From positions 1-17,067 of the forward strand of contig CAKTRJ010000039.1 in assembly GCA_934597345.1 (NCBI GenBank): a DNA stretch of 17,067 nt. The letters are read 5' to 3'. Under the pieces are notes generated by a model. That model ran no database searches. It saw only the letters and a program-made list of their open reading frames with translations, and was not told where the DNA came from. The stretch is from an uncultured Oscillospiraceae bacterium (GTDB taxonomy: Bacteria; Bacillota; Clostridia; Oscillospirales; Oscillospiraceae). A program made the translations under genes and the position numbers. Below are positions 17,054 to 17,067 of this stretch, piece after piece (the first letter of the stretch is position 1; the number at the start of each line of letters is the position of its first letter).

Positions 17054-17067
17054 ATTACTGCTTTGCA

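Overview
The window reads as a 16 kb block of genes from a GC-rich Gram-positive anaerobe, most likely a gut Clostridia member of the Oscillospiraceae type. This assignment is an inference from the Shine-Dalgarno strength, the codon use, the lipoprotein signal and the gene families; no marker gene is present to prove it. Every intact gene lies on the minus strand, so the block is read from high to low coordinates. Only debris is found on the plus strand.

Regulatory module (16.8 to 12.1 kb): a sigma-70-type promoter precedes three translationally coupled genes. They encode a short sigma-54 (rpoN), a membrane sensor histidine kinase with an extracytoplasmic amino-acid-binding-protein-like domain, and an NtrC-type sigma-54 activator with receiver, AAA+ and Fis-type HTH domains. 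Each junction is an ATGA overlap.

Transport module (11.9 to 6.3 kb): a clear -24/-12 sigma-54 promoter precedes a five-gene dipeptide/oligopeptide ABC importer: lipoprotein binding protein, two permeases and two ATPases. A hairpin with a short T run ends it.

Catabolic module (6.2 to 0.96 kb): a second sigma-54 promoter of nearly the same sequence precedes an alanine dehydrogenase family enzyme, an M20 metallopeptidase, a cytoplasmic protein with one intact and one apparently dead NlpC/P60-like half, and an MmgE/PrpD family protein. A rho-independent terminator follows.

A 15-bp palindrome of the form GyGCAAwTTTTGCrC occurs, perfect or degenerate, upstream of all three transcription units. 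It is a candidate binding site for the activator. The simplest model is that the kinase senses an amino acid or peptide, the activator and the resident sigma-54 turn on import, and the imported compound is hydrolysed and deaminated inside the cell.

The block is bordered by broken DNA. On the right is a C-terminal remnant of a citrate lyase alpha (citF-like) gene. On the left is a remnant of an IS200/IS605-type element (frameshifted transposase tail plus hairpin-rich end) fused to a 5'-truncated VWA-domain gene that runs off the window.
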